From Vavraia culicis subsp. floridensis (Eukaryota; Microsporidia; Pleistophoridae), in the NCBI RefSeq assembly GCF_000192795.1, contig NW_007360611.1, positions 62,001-126,000 on the forward strand: DNA of 64,000 bases. The letters are read 5' to 3'. The position numbers were made by a program, and so were the translations under genes. Each line of letters opens with the position of its first letter. The stretch's first letter is position 1. The notes below the pieces were generated by a model that saw only the letters and a list, made by a program, of their open reading frames with translations, was not told the origin of the DNA and made no database searches. Positions 21,607 to 31,561 of this stretch are shown in pieces.

Positions 21607-21654
21607 GTAAAACGTGTTAGGCAGAAAGATGATCAAATTTAACAGAAAAGCTGT

Positions 21655-21906
21655 TTACATGCTCTCAAAGCAGTTATGGCAGTTTTCTTTCTCCTTTAAA
21701 GCCAAAAAAATATCTAAACAGCCCAAATTTGAACCTGATTCGCTTATTACATTAGTTACTTGTTGTTCGCGTGTTCTGTTGTTGTATATTTCTTTTGGAG
21801 ACGCGATCGGTACGACAGCGTAGTAATGTTCTAGTTCGCAGTTGTACGGCTGCAAACCGGGCGCAATCGCTGCTGATACTACCATAATAAATACTTTTAC
21901 GAGCAT
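21655..21906 (-). CDS. Possible small secreted protein
   Basis: 83 residues from an ATG. Residues 1-16 (MLVKVFIMVVSAAIAP) look like a signal peptide. The remainder is polar with four cysteines (two as C-x-x-C near the end), one NRT sequon and no transmembrane segment. It lies tail-to-tail 48 bases after Cdc16. There is no C-run at the start and no recognised family. The short length means it could be chance; the hydrophobic start with a small-residue cleavage region is the only support. Confidence 0.4.
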   Translation of the reverse strand: MLVKVFIMVVSAAIAPGLQPYNCELEHYYAVVPIASPKEIYNNRTREQQVTNVISESGSNLGCLDIFLALKEKENCHNCFESM

Positions 21907-23128
21907 AGAGCTATTACCTATTAGTTAAAGTGCTCGAAGAAATATGCGAAATAACACCAACGCATAATATTAAGAGCAGCTTAGATGATTTGTACAGGTT
22001 AAATTTACATTCTGATCATCTGCTTCGATAGATTGAAAACTATGCTGCGCAAATTAACCAACTCATATGCTTACAGAGTAATAAACACTTATCCTTAGAT
22101 TCACTAGCTATTAATTCGGATTGTACTACTAAGCTGTTTTGATTAGAAGAAATACTCCGCTACTCATTGCATGTAAAACAAAAGATAGAATTTAACGTGT
22201 ACAAAAACGTTTCGCTGTCATTATGAAGAGTATCGCACAGAATTATGTGTTTTGTCTACAAGAGCAGGTGCCTCTATGCGGTCTCGAGTAGAAATGTATG
22301 CAATGCACGGTTACTGCTGTTCCATTAGGCGCATTTGACAGCTGCTATCAATTTTATCCTGACGATGGTTTACTAGACAGTCCAATAGTCTGTGTTTGGT
22401 CTATACCGTTCAGTAATAGCAAATAGAACTCTGTAGCTCCGCGTTGCAGTGCAAGCTAAATAGAGAACGGTTGAATTGCGTGTTATGCAGTGAAAGATAG
22501 AGCAAACAATTATAAATAAGATGGAATGTAAAAGGCAGTGATGAACGGATGGAATTGAAAGAAAGACTTGGAACCTGTGAAATATTAAGGGACAGGAATA
22601 CCCGAGGTAGAAGTAGTTCATAGTACCAAAAAAGGGGTATCGGCATGTTGTCAGCATGCGATTGTACTCTTTCTCGCGCTTGTGATATCATTCCTGTATC
22701 CACAACTCATGTTACAGTACATTATAGATTTTGGCCATAATGGCATTTGCATAAATCAAAGACAATGTGGCTACAATATAGGTCCTCAGCGGGACAGGAA
22801 AGAGATGTGCGCTGTTTACCAATATTAAGGTGGAGGGAAGGTGCTCTAAATGATATGTTAACGATAAGCAGAAGCTGTAGTTAACTGTTTTAGATGAACC
22901 TGTTTTATTGCAATATTTGTTTTTGTTTCGATGTCTAAAAGATTGCCGATCATGTTATGGTCTAGCATCTCATTTTTCTTTTCTACGATTTATAACGACT
23001 ATGACGAAGAAGTAACGAAGTATCAATGTTAGTACCATTTATTGTATAATTGTTTGACAATTTTTTGGTGGTATATTGTTTTATTTATTTGGCGAAAGTT
23101 CATGTCAAAGTCAAAAGTATTCAAAAAA
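21907..23128. other. Intergenic up to the assembly gap
   Basis: About 1.2 kb. Two overlapping minus-strand open frames at 22373-22703 are in different frames, low in charged residues and without motifs, so they are not called. The last 50 bases before the gap match the promoter side of the secreted-protein gene near 8750-8840 in inverted orientation. Confidence 0.5.
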
Positions 23129-23831
23129 NNNNNNNNNNNNNNNNNNNNNNNNNNNNNNNNNNNNNNNNNNNNNNNNNNNNNNNNNNNNNNNNNNNNNNNN
23201 NNNNNNNNNNNNNNNNNNNNNNNNNNNNNNNNNNNNNNNNNNNNNNNNNNNNNNNNNNNNNNNNNNNNNNNNNNNNNNNNNNNNNNNNNNNNNNNNNNNN
23301 NNNNNNNNNNNNNNNNNNNNNNNNNNNNNNNNNNNNNNNNNNNNNNNNNNNNNNNNNNNNNNNNNNNNNNNNNNNNNNNNNNNNNNNNNNNNNNNNNNNN
23401 NNNNNNNNNNNNNNNNNNNNNNNNNNNNNNNNNNNNNNNNNNNNNNNNNNNNNNNNNNNNNNNNNNNNNNNNNNNNNNNNNNNNNNNNNNNNNNNNNNNN
23501 NNNNNNNNNNNNNNNNNNNNNNNNNNNNNNNNNNNNNNNNNNNNNNNNNNNNNNNNNNNNNNNNNNNNNNNNNNNNNNNNNNNNNNNNNNNNNNNNNNNN
23601 NNNNNNNNNNNNNNNNNNNNNNNNNNNNNNNNNNNNNNNNNNNNNNNNNNNNNNNNNNNNNNNNNNNNNNNNNNNNNNNNNNNNNNNNNNNNNNNNNNNN
23701 NNNNNNNNNNNNNNNNNNNNNNNNNNNNNNNNNNNNNNNNNNNNNNNNNNNNNNNNNNNNNNNNNNNNNNNNNNNNNNNNNNNNNNNNNNNNNNNNNNNN
23801 NNNNNNNNNNNNNNNNNNNNNNNNNNNNNNN
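23129..23831. other. Assembly gap, 703 N
   Basis: Unsequenced. It sits inside the duplicated locus, suggesting that the repeat itself stopped the assembly. Open frames reported across the N run carry no information. Confidence 0.99.
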
Positions 23832-23899
23832 TAAATATTGAAGCGCATGAAATATGTATTGACAGCCAAGTATCGCAAATGGAATCATCAGCCTGTTGA
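23832..23899 (+). CDS. 3' end of a second copy of the secreted repeat protein (5' part in gap)
   Basis: The first complete codon after the gap starts a 21-residue tail identical to the C-terminus of the protein at 8035-8661 (N-I-E-A-H-E-I-C-I ... S-S-A-C), with the stop in the same place. The sequence left of the gap resembles the other copy's upstream region, so the hidden part probably carries the signal peptide and repeats. Whether the hidden reading frame is intact is unknown. Confidence 0.75.
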
Positions 23900-24324
23900 C
23901 AAGAAACAGATTTAGATATTATTGACGATAAATCTATAGAAACATACTACAGCTGCAGTTGTTGGACCTGTTTGTTGTATGCTTTGATTGTTTTTCAATA
24001 TATGTATGCAGTACTTAGATCATTCTTATTCTACGCAAGTAATTGAAAACGTTATTCGTATGATTTCTTATTCTTTTTCGCACAGAATATTTCCTTACAT
24101 TCATTGTTACGTGCATATGCTCACATTTTTTACAAGTTATCAATCATCTCAGATTATATTCTCACTTCGTTTACCGTATTTCTTTAGTACACGGCATCAA
24201 CATCTCATATCACTGAAGAGCTACGGAATTTGCATTTGATGTACTGCTATGCTTGTTTGCATGTAAACACATTAGACTATGAATGAGGATCGATGTGCTG
24301 GTAACACTATTCCTTATATGCATT

Positions 24325-25196
24325 TATTCTGTGTTACGATATCCCAAAGGCCTCTAATCCATTTACAGCCATGTGTGTGAACTAAGCCCCTTCGATTTGA
24401 GCTAAGGTCCAGTACTCTGTTCGCTTAATTCAAAGTGAGTGGAACAAAGGATGATCAAATAGGCAAAACATAGTGCACTAATTTTTAGATTTGAACTTGA
24501 TTTATAGAAAGATGTGTTGAACAGATGAGTTCTGCAGAAAATGTATGGCATCACTGTATAAGATAATGTGAAATAAAAACTGATATGTTACATAAGTTAT
24601 CTGGTTATGTGTAGTGAACTAGTCCTTTGAGAGATTACGAGAAATTGTTGGACTTTTCTGTGCTTGAGAGAGGTAGTCTGACAGATCCGATGAATGTGTG
24701 AGTGTTAACCTGAAATAGTGGATGCTAGAAGAATCTTGAGTAGAAGTGAAGGTTTAGTCAGAGCAGTATTGATCAGAATCTGAAAATAACGCGACTGATT
24801 TATATATTTGGTACGTCTACCATCACCAAAACCTACTACTGCATCTAACCTGTTTGTGCCAAAGTAGGCCACGATATTCAAAGTCATGAGAAGGTAGAGC
24901 TGCGTACTCAGAGGCTGTTTTAGCAGGATCTATGTACAAAGGTTACCTAAAGACACAAATCTAAAAAAACGGATGCAAACTCCTTGGTAGTAGGTCATTT
25001 CTACAGCTGGCGTTTTGGGTCTGATCTTGATTACAGTCGGGAATTTTACCACACGTGTGTTCAATACGTTCTCCACTATGGTTGCACATCTACTTTGATC
25101 TCTTTAGCGCACCGCATCTGACAGGGGTTAGAAAGTTGAGGCTGTTTATAGCCAAGTCTTATGGTCTATTTATATTATCATTTACGTGCGGTTAAA
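24325..25196. other. Intergenic, no gene seen
   Basis: About 0.9 kb between the duplicated locus and the tRNA gene; no convincing open frame or repeat. Confidence 0.5.
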
Positions 25197-25278
25197 GTCA
25201 GCATGGCCGAGTGGTTAAGGCGTTAGACTTGAAATCTAATGGGGTCTCCCCGCGTAGGTTCAAATCCTGCTGCTGACG
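25197..25278 (+). tRNA. tRNA-Ser (anticodon UGA)
   Basis: Full cloverleaf of 82 bases. The acceptor stem GTCAGCA pairs with TGCTGAC, plus discriminator G. The D arm holds TGGCCGAGTGGTTAAGGC. The anticodon stem TTAGA/TCTAA closes the loop CTTGAAA, with anticodon TGA at 25230-25232. A long variable arm (GGGG/CCCC) is typical of serine tRNAs, and the T loop contains GGTTCAAATCC. It reads UCA and, by wobble, other UCN codons. No intron. The CCA end is not encoded. Confidence 0.97.
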
Positions 25279-25820
25279 TACTTTTAGTTGATGTTCCCTA
25301 AACCCTGCATGTGAGCAAAATACGGTGTGCACGTGTAAGGAATGCATACGAATGAATACAAGTGAACAATCTGACCCGTAACACAGAGAAGTTACAACGT
25401 GAAATGAAGCGGTTACTTTAATCGATCAGGTCTGTAAGGCTCTTTTAGCATCCCTTTTAATGTTCCACTGTGCGTATTACGACTAAGTCTATTTGCGCTA
25501 CATCTTGTCTGTGCTAAAGAAACTCTGGAACACGGCCGGAAAGTACTTTGCCCAAAACTTCGAAAGTGTCCTGCTCTTTTATCATGTGTGATACTGGAAC
25601 GTAACATAAAAGAAGTTCAGCTGCTTTCATAGCTCGATTCGCACAATCACCGGCTGATAAATGCGCTACATTCATTCATTTACCTCCACGCAACATTACT
25701 TAACAAGCACATTTTCTGATTAAACGTTTCCAAATTGGTTTATTCCTCTTGTACCAATGTGCCATCATCATCATGATATGTTTCATCCTTCCTGTTAAAA
25801 CAGCAAAGAAAACACAAATC
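25279..25820. other. Intergenic, no gene seen
   Basis: A minus-strand open frame at 25413-25607 lacks motifs. If translation of the next gene starts at the upstream ATG (25773) the gap is slightly shorter. Confidence 0.5.
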
Positions 25821-26726
25821 ATGCACGAGCATCTCTCTAACCTGTTCAAAGAACACACAAGCGTATCGCAACAGCTTGCATCCTTGAAGGCAAAGTCAAA
25901 AGACGCGAGAATTAATAATGCAGTGCAAGAACACCTGAGGAAAGATGATTTACGACAGATACTGGTGCTGTACAGAGATATACCAGACACGGCAACTAAA
26001 AAAATGGCAGAAAAGTATGTCACCGATCAACTAGAGCATTTCATTGAAAAAAATGATATTTTAATGATTAAGACGGTGGCTAAGGGAATACCTGTCGATT
26101 CGCAGTTGCACACACGGCTCAAGAACCGTATAAATGAGTACTTGTTGGACATAAGCAAGAGAATCGACTCGTCATTCAATTTCATAAAGATATCGCACGA
26201 TATGAACTTGAGTTTGGCACTGAACACGTTGCTCGCATTCTTTAACACGTGTTATACAGATTTGGCAGAAATGGACGGTTGGATCAGGGAGTGCAACAGT
26301 ATTATCGGCATGTTGCACCACAGGAAATACGGGCAGATCCTGAGTGCCCGTTCTTTTAAGTACCGTGACAAAATTCTTACCTTCTTAGAAATAGCGGTTC
26401 GCTCACCACGGGTGACTGATGAGCATATTGGTGCATGTGTCCAGCACAGTACTAAAAATGAACAAGACGGTACAACTGGTTCACGTGAGCTGCGGAATCT
26501 CTCGGTGCTAAAAGCAATTTATAAAGAAAGAGAACTTAAGTATTTTGCTGGGTGTCTGTGCGGTGCTCTTGTCAGCAATAGAAAGGGCAGAGAGGAGTTG
26601 AAATACCTGATAAACAAAATAGCGAAGCGGTCCATGAGAATAAACGTCACGATACAAAAGGAGATGAGACATATAATAAAGGAACAAGCTCTGGAGAATG
26701 AAAAGGAGTTCGTTTTCTTGCTCTGA
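25821..26726 (+). CDS. Helical protein of unknown function
   Basis: 301 residues from the ATG at 25821. An in-frame ATG at 25773 would add 16 residues with a hydrophobic start (M-I-C-F-I-L-P-V). The product is almost entirely alpha-helical in character: charged heptad-like N-terminus (1-45), mid-region with Y-V-T-D-Q-L-E-H-F and L-A-L-N-T-L-L-A-F-F, and a basic Lys/Arg-rich C-terminal third. There are no catalytic motifs, signal peptide or transmembrane segment. No C-run precedes either ATG. The composition resembles tethering-complex or helical scaffold subunits, but no family can be named. Confidence 0.7.
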   Translation: MHEHLSNLFKEHTSVSQQLASLKAKSKDARINNAVQEHLRKDDLRQILVLYRDIPDTATKKMAEKYVTDQLEHFIEKNDILMIKTVAKGIPVDSQLHTRLKNRINEYLLDISKRIDSSFNFIKISHDMNLSLALNTLLAFFNTCYTDLAEMDGWIRECNSIIGMLHHRKYGQILSARSFKYRDKILTFLEIAVRSPRVTDEHIGACVQHSTKNEQDGTTGSRELRNLSVLKAIYKERELKYFAGCLCGALVSNRKGREELKYLINKIAKRSMRINVTIQKEMRHIIKEQALENEKEFVFLL

Positions 26727-27517
26727 TAGACCGCAGGTTAAGACCGTATTAGTAACCAATTCGGGTGCTGTGGTTTTGTACTAGAACAGATTTTATGGAC
26801 AGTTTATGCTTATGTTTCATAAGATATGAGTGTTTTATTCGTTTTGATTGCTTTTGCGGTGATTTTCTTCAGGTTGAATAGAGAGCAAGTAAATTTACCG
26901 CATTCAGCACTAAAACGGTGAGTAAGTAAATTCAACAATGATAATTATTCTCTTAAAAATGCGATACCTGCTATCGCATCCCATGGGTATTTACGCAAAT
27001 TTGCTCCAGAACGAGTGTGCTATCTCAGCACTGTACGGTATGCTCATTCTTCAGTCACGTGTTATGAACATTTGTTGTTTATCTCACATTCGTACGAAGT
27101 ATTTTTTATATGCCATTTTCCCAATTTTATACCTAAATTATCACTTCGTACTTTTTTCCTTAATAGTAAAACTCATTTATCATTTACAAAATTTTACCAG
27201 GGTAGTAACAGGCATCTCGTCACTACACCGTAATTCACTGTAAAGACTTGATGTCTATGTGAATTACGCTTGATATTTGTCATGATACAATGTTTCGGAC
27301 ATCGTTGTTGTCCACCAATGTTTTTTTGTATCTAAAGAAAATGAATTGTTGTTTAATGGGGTTGTTTTCTGATGCATAATGTCCGAATGAGTATGTATGC
27401 GGGATTTATGGCTGTATGATACGCCGTTTCTGCGTTTCACAGGGTATCTCCATATTATGTTCTCTCGCGCATAAACAAATATTTAATTAATCATATCTAT
27501 GCATAAACAAACAGGGA
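26727..27517. other. Intergenic, no gene seen
   Basis: 0.8 kb upstream of chitin synthase. Two overlapping plus-strand frames at 26938-27243 are hydrophobic by base composition and not called. Confidence 0.5.
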
Positions 27518-27520
27518 CCC
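27518..27520 (+). promoter_or_regulatory. C-run start motif of chitin synthase
   Basis: CCC 4 bases before the ATG at 27525 (GACCCTCTAATG). Confidence 0.7.
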
Positions 27521-27524
27521 TCTA

Positions 27525-29843
27525 ATGCCATCTAATCTTTTCTTAGACACAAACGATTTCTCGTGTCCGCCCAAGGTGTACAAAAAGCGGAAGTCACTGT
27601 GGGCTATAATATACCCCATTTTCACTATTTTAATACCGAGCAAGGTACTGAGCATATGTGGAATGAAAACAAAGGAGGTGCGCAACGCATGGAGAGAAAA
27701 GGTGGCGCTCGTATCGATCATATTCCTGCTATGCATGCTGCTCGGCTTTCTCACGTTCGGTATGAATATCGTGGTGTGCAAGGGCTCGAACCAGTACATC
27801 TACGGGCGGCTGCCTGAGTTCCCTGCTCCTGTGGTGATCGGGAATGGCGAGATTTACTACTCCGACGAATATGAAGGCCTCATTCACAACCTGAAGACAA
27901 TCAAATCGAGCGCATGCAAAAGGCGGTTCGGTGAGAGCATCACGGACAGCGGCATTGATCCCGATGATCTGATCAAGATCGCGGACATTTACTTCAACTT
28001 CAACGACATCAAACAGCTCAAACTAATTCTCATCAATGACCGGGTGTATGACCCATCAATCGTGAATCACAGTTTCTACGACGAGTTCATCGCAAAGTAC
28101 GCGGGCAAGATGGCCGATGATAACAATCTTGATTCACTGGCATTGCAGTGCTTCAAGGACAGCTGCTACTTCGGCAAGCTGGGTGGTAAGACCTACGGAT
28201 GCCTGGTGGCAGACATCCTGCTATATCTGTCCACAGTGATCATTTTCAGCCTGATCATAATCAAATTTGTGCTGTCCATTGTTTACTCGTGGCTGATCCG
28301 CAAGAAAAGGGTAGCGGCGGAGAACCTGCCATGCATTATGCTGGTCACATGCTACTCCGAGGACAGGGAGGGCATCAAAAAGACCCTTGACTCGCTATGC
28401 AACCAGAATTACAGCGAGAAGGTCATCCTTGTGATTGCTGATGGGCTGGTGAAGGGCAGTGGAAGCGAAACGACCACTCCGGACATCATCATCGAACTGA
28501 TGAGCGTGGACAAGAGGCGCGAGGCCACCGATTACAAGTCGCTCAACGGCACACTCAATAGGGGCGTGGTGTACAGCGGAACGTACAGTAGTGACACGAA
28601 CACGTGCAAAATGGTGGTCATTGTGAAGGTGGGAAGGGAGGACGAGCGCTCCAAGCCGGGCAACCGAGGAAAGAGAGACTCGCAGGTGATTATCATGGGC
28701 TTTTTCCAGAAATTGCTGTACCAGGAGCGTATGACCGATCTTGACTTTGAGATCTACGAGGCGTTCAAAGAGGCGATGGACATGGAGCCCGCATGTTTTG
28801 AGATGATCATGATGGTGGACGCCGACACGATTGTGCACCCCGATGCACTGCACCACTTCAATAGCGCGTTCGTGAACGATACCAAGATCATGGGCATGTG
28901 TGGCGAGACCAAGATCATCAACAAGGGAGTGAGCTGGGTCACAATGATACAGGTGTTTGAGTACTACATCAGTCACCATCTGACGAAGGCGTTTGAGAGC
29001 ATTTTTGGTGGTGTTACGTGCCTGCCCGGCTGTTTCTGCATTTACCGGATAAAAATCAAGGAGGACGATAAGTACGTGCCCATTCTTGCAAACTCCTTCG
29101 TTCTTAATCCGTATTCCGTAACACGCACGGAGACTCTGCACGAGAAGAATCTGCTGTTGCTTGGTGAGGACCGCTATCTCACCACTCTGCTCTTAAAGAC
29201 ATTCTACAGGCGCAAGCTCATCTTTCTGCCTGCTGCCACATGTCGGACATATGTGCCGGACACATTCCCGGTGCTGCTCAGTCAGCGCAGGCGATGGATC
29301 AACAGCACGGTGCATAACCTGATGGAGCTTGTGTCGGTGAATGCGCTGTGCGGCACGTTCTGCTGCTCAATGCAGTTTGCCGTAGGTGTTGAACTGGCGG
29401 GCACCCTCGTGCTGCCCGTGTCAATCATCTTTACGTTCGTGCTCATTGCCGTTTCCATACTCATCAAGCCGGCATGGATCCCTCTCATCATGCTTGCTTG
29501 CATATTTGGTCTGCCTGTTGTTCTCATTCTCATTACTTCCTTTAAGCTGCAGTACATCTTCTGGCTGCTCATTTACATCCTAAGCTTGCCGGTTTGGAAC
29601 CTGGTGCTGCCCGTCTATGCATTCTGGCATTTTGATGACTTCAGCTGGGGCGAAACGCGCAAGGTTGACAACGATGTTGGTGCACATGACACGGTAGAAC
29701 AGCCCACCACACATCACTTCAGGTTGTACACTCTTGAAGAGCGTAAATACGCGAAGAAAAGGGGCAAGTTGCCTGAAAACATCGATGATGAGCTGATAGA
29801 GAAACAGATTAAAAGCACGATGGGAAGTATCAGTGAGAATTGA
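27525..29843 (+). CDS. CHS: Chitin synthase
   Basis: 772 residues. A membrane GT2 glycosyltransferase that polymerises UDP-GlcNAc into chitin, a main component of the microsporidian spore endospore wall. Transmembrane segments lie at about 59-85 and 226-256. The catalytic domain (about 265-620) shows C-Y-S-E-D-R-E-G near the start, V-D-A-D-T at about 431-435, C-L-P-G-C-F near 503, G-E-D-R-Y at 547-551 and Q-R-R-R-W at 587-591. These cover the donor, acceptor and catalytic motifs. Three to four transmembrane segments follow (about 625-715) before a short charged tail. The layout fits the single chitin synthase of microsporidia (class IV-like). The gene is clearly richer in G and C, especially at third codon positions, than its flanks. 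Confidence 0.97.
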   Translation: MPSNLFLDTNDFSCPPKVYKKRKSLWAIIYPIFTILIPSKVLSICGMKTKEVRNAWREKVALVSIIFLLCMLLGFLTFGMNIVVCKGSNQYIYGRLPEFPAPVVIGNGEIYYSDEYEGLIHNLKTIKSSACKRRFGESITDSGIDPDDLIKIADIYFNFNDIKQLKLILINDRVYDPSIVNHSFYDEFIAKYAGKMADDNNLDSLALQCFKDSCYFGKLGGKTYGCLVADILLYLSTVIIFSLIIIKFVLSIVYSWLIRKKRVAAENLPCIMLVTCYSEDREGIKKTLDSLCNQNYSEKVILVIADGLVKGSGSETTTPDIIIELMSVDKRREATDYKSLNGTLNRGVVYSGTYSSDTNTCKMVVIVKVGREDERSKPGNRGKRDSQVIIMGFFQKLLYQERMTDLDFEIYEAFKEAMDMEPACFEMIMMVDADTIVHPDALHHFNSAFVNDTKIMGMCGETKIINKGVSWVTMIQVFEYYISHHLTKAFESIFGGVTCLPGCFCIYRIKIKEDDKYVPILANSFVLNPYSVTRTETLHEKNLLLLGEDRYLTTLLLKTFYRRKLIFLPAATCRTYVPDTFPVLLSQRRRWINSTVHNLMELVSVNALCGTFCCSMQFAVGVELAGTLVLPVSIIFTFVLIAVSILIKPAWIPLIMLACIFGLPVVLILITSFKLQYIFWLLIYILSLPVWNLVLPVYAFWHFDDFSWGETRKVDNDVGAHDTVEQPTTHHFRLYTLEERKYAKKRGKLPENIDDELIEKQIKSTMGSISEN

Positions 29844-30813
29844 TGGCCCATGTAATTAAATAGTGTAAATGCACATGACGCTTGCGTATTACCGTGTTAA
29901 ATGCTTTGTATTGGCCACGAACACACGTTTTATGTGCTCTAATACGTATTTTTATATACACCGTGTCTTTCACCTACCGCTCTCAAAACGTAGGTCATCC
30001 CGCCGTAACAATGAGTACCCGTGCCAGGGCACGCCATAAGAATGTAAAAACCACCAACATGCGTTACTTACCCCATTCTACGTTCTTTGTACTTAAAGAA
30101 CACCTCAGCTCTATTTCCATCATTTTGTGTTGTAAAAACTTTTAGAACGTGTAAAATAGCATAGGCACAGAGACCATGTTGAGAAAGGTTGTACCGTATT
30201 AACACGGTATAAGAACTCAACAAATACGATAAAATACAGTGAAGAAAATTCTGTTAGCAGAGTATCGTAGGGATAGAAGTGCCTTATTCACACTATCAAA
30301 ATATTTTACTCATAATTTTCATGATGTACTATCTGTACGGTATAAAAACATTGATATGTACCAATTTTACGATACAAATGTTATGATTGTCTGCTTCATG
30401 GTATAACGATTACCGTGAATGACTTTTACAGCACAACTCATATGCAGAGCTCAATATAACAACTTACAGTGGTGTAGAACGAATAATGAATTTGTTTGGT
30501 GACAGTCTAAAACACATAACAGAACATTAAACGCTCTTAGCTGAATTATTGTTGGTACATGACAGTTTAAACTTCGTGTGGATCACAAGAATGAAGTTAA
30601 AACTGTCATAGTAGAACGGTGCTAAGGCTTCTTTATCGAGCGGAGGAACAACAAATTGTTCCAACTCTAATTTTGATCTGCAAATTGTTCCAACTCTAAT
30701 TTTGATCTGCACATCATTCCTGAACCTATGCAACATGGCAGAGCTTGTTTAATTAAACAATCAAAATGCTAATTAATCAGATAATTGCCGCAAGTTCAAA
30801 TTGAATCCAAGTA
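29844..30813. other. Intergenic with a 29-bp tandem repeat
   Basis: About 1 kb, AT-rich. It holds a perfect 29-base duplication (30653-30710) and a small hairpin (taccgt 30192-30197 with acggta 30204-30209). The string acggtataa recurs at about 30204 and 30337. No gene is supported. Confidence 0.5.
30653..30710. repeat. 29-bp perfect tandem duplication
   Basis: Two adjacent identical 29-base units, 30653-30681 and 30682-30710, each starting aaattgttccaactc. Non-coding and about 110 bases upstream of the Rce1-like gene. Confidence 0.9.
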
Positions 30814-30816
30814 GGG
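30814..30816 (+). promoter_or_regulatory. GGG version of the start motif
   Basis: GGG 7 bases before the ATG at 30824, where other genes have CCC. GGG-type variants have been described beside CCC-type ones in microsporidia. Confidence 0.4.
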
Positions 30817-30823
30817 ATACAGA

Positions 30824-31561
30824 ATGGACATGTACAGTTATCGTAATAATGGTGTCATCACAGCAATGGCCATCATTTCTTTATTTATACTGTGTTTTAG
30901 AGAGTTTTTCATTGCTGTTGAGAGCGCACTCATCAAATGGTACTTCAAGACAGAATGCTATTTCGTATTTGATACAGTGGCACTGGTGTGCTTCGTGATA
31001 ACCACGGTTCTACGCAGACGGGTAATTACAAAGGACATCGCAAGAGGAAAGAGAATGATGGTGGAGCTATCTTGGTTTGTTAACATTATGTTGGTCTACG
31101 ACAGTCTTTTTATACTCGTATGCCCTCAGATTTTAGGCAACTTCCACACGATACACAAGCGGATCCTCAACGAAAAGTGCATTTGGAGAGTTCCAGAGTA
31201 TCTTCTGCTGATGTGTGTACGTGTTTTTAACGAAGAAATCGTTTTTAGACGATTTCTCTATCACATGGCTAAAAGACACATCAAGCTCAGCAAGTGTATC
31301 GAGCACAAGAAATGGCTATGTATGCTGGCAGTTATTACCATGATGCTTCTCAATGCACTTGTGCACGCATTTACGCGTGTTATTAGCGCCCCATTCGCGC
31401 AGTTTCCCTATGATTTGATTTATCATGTTATTTTTAATTTATCATTGCTGTCAATCAGTGAGGCATACAATTGCATGATGCTTACCTTCTTTGCTAGTCT
31501 GTTTAACGACTGTTGGTCGATTGTGTGTTTGAAAATATTCCCTACGAGGTTTAGTCCGTAA
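30824..31561 (+). CDS. CPBP-family membrane protease, probable CAAX endopeptidase Rce1
   Basis: 245 residues with about six hydrophobic segments. Rce1 removes the last three residues of prenylated CAAX proteins in the ER membrane. The key motif N-E-E-I-V-F-R-R is present, with the EExxxR pair at 136-137 and Arg at 141, at the start of a helix as in Rce1/CPBP glutamate proteases. The second motif fits as L-N-A-L-V-H (His 181). The third motif region reads F-A-S-L-F-N, so the usual histidine appears replaced while the asparagine remains. A bacterial-type CPBP protein without CAAX activity is the alternative. The ATG has GGG 7 bases upstream. Confidence 0.62.
   Translation: MDMYSYRNNGVITAMAIISLFILCFREFFIAVESALIKWYFKTECYFVFDTVALVCFVITTVLRRRVITKDIARGKRMMVELSWFVNIMLVYDSLFILVCPQILGNFHTIHKRILNEKCIWRVPEYLLLMCVRVFNEEIVFRRFLYHMAKRHIKLSKCIEHKKWLCMLAVITMMLLNALVHAFTRVISAPFAQFPYDLIYHVIFNLSLLSISEAYNCMMLTFFASLFNDCWSIVCLKIFPTRFSP

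Larger units (their letters stand above)
23080..24324 (+). repeat. Inverted duplication, copy B (contains the assembly gap)
   Basis: Left of the gap, 23080-23128 matches the upstream side of the 8 kb gene with small gaps. Right of the gap, 23832-24324 matches its 3' end and trailer almost base for base. The intervening part of copy A is 648 bases (8103-8750), close to the 703 N's here, so the gap most likely hides the body of a second gene copy. Confidence 0.85.

Noticed and set aside
23042..23899. Five long open frames spanning the N run
   Set aside because: They are artefacts of translating N as sense codons; only the 3' tail after the gap is informative.
7689..24239. Paired 74- and 83-codon frames (7689-7913 minus, 23988-24239 plus) with matching protein sequence
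   Set aside because: Their identity follows from the inverted duplication of DNA, not from protein selection. They lie in the trailer of the secreted-protein gene, show Tyr/Phe/His-rich AT-driven composition and have no motifs.
25381..25430. Possible U6 snRNA (acagaga-like string after the tRNA gene)
   Set aside because: The bases after the hexamer do not continue the conserved U6 sequence and no stem pattern follows.
28395..29141. 248-codon minus-strand frame inside chitin synthase
   Set aside because: Antisense shadow of a GC-rich gene; the sense strand carries all catalytic motifs.
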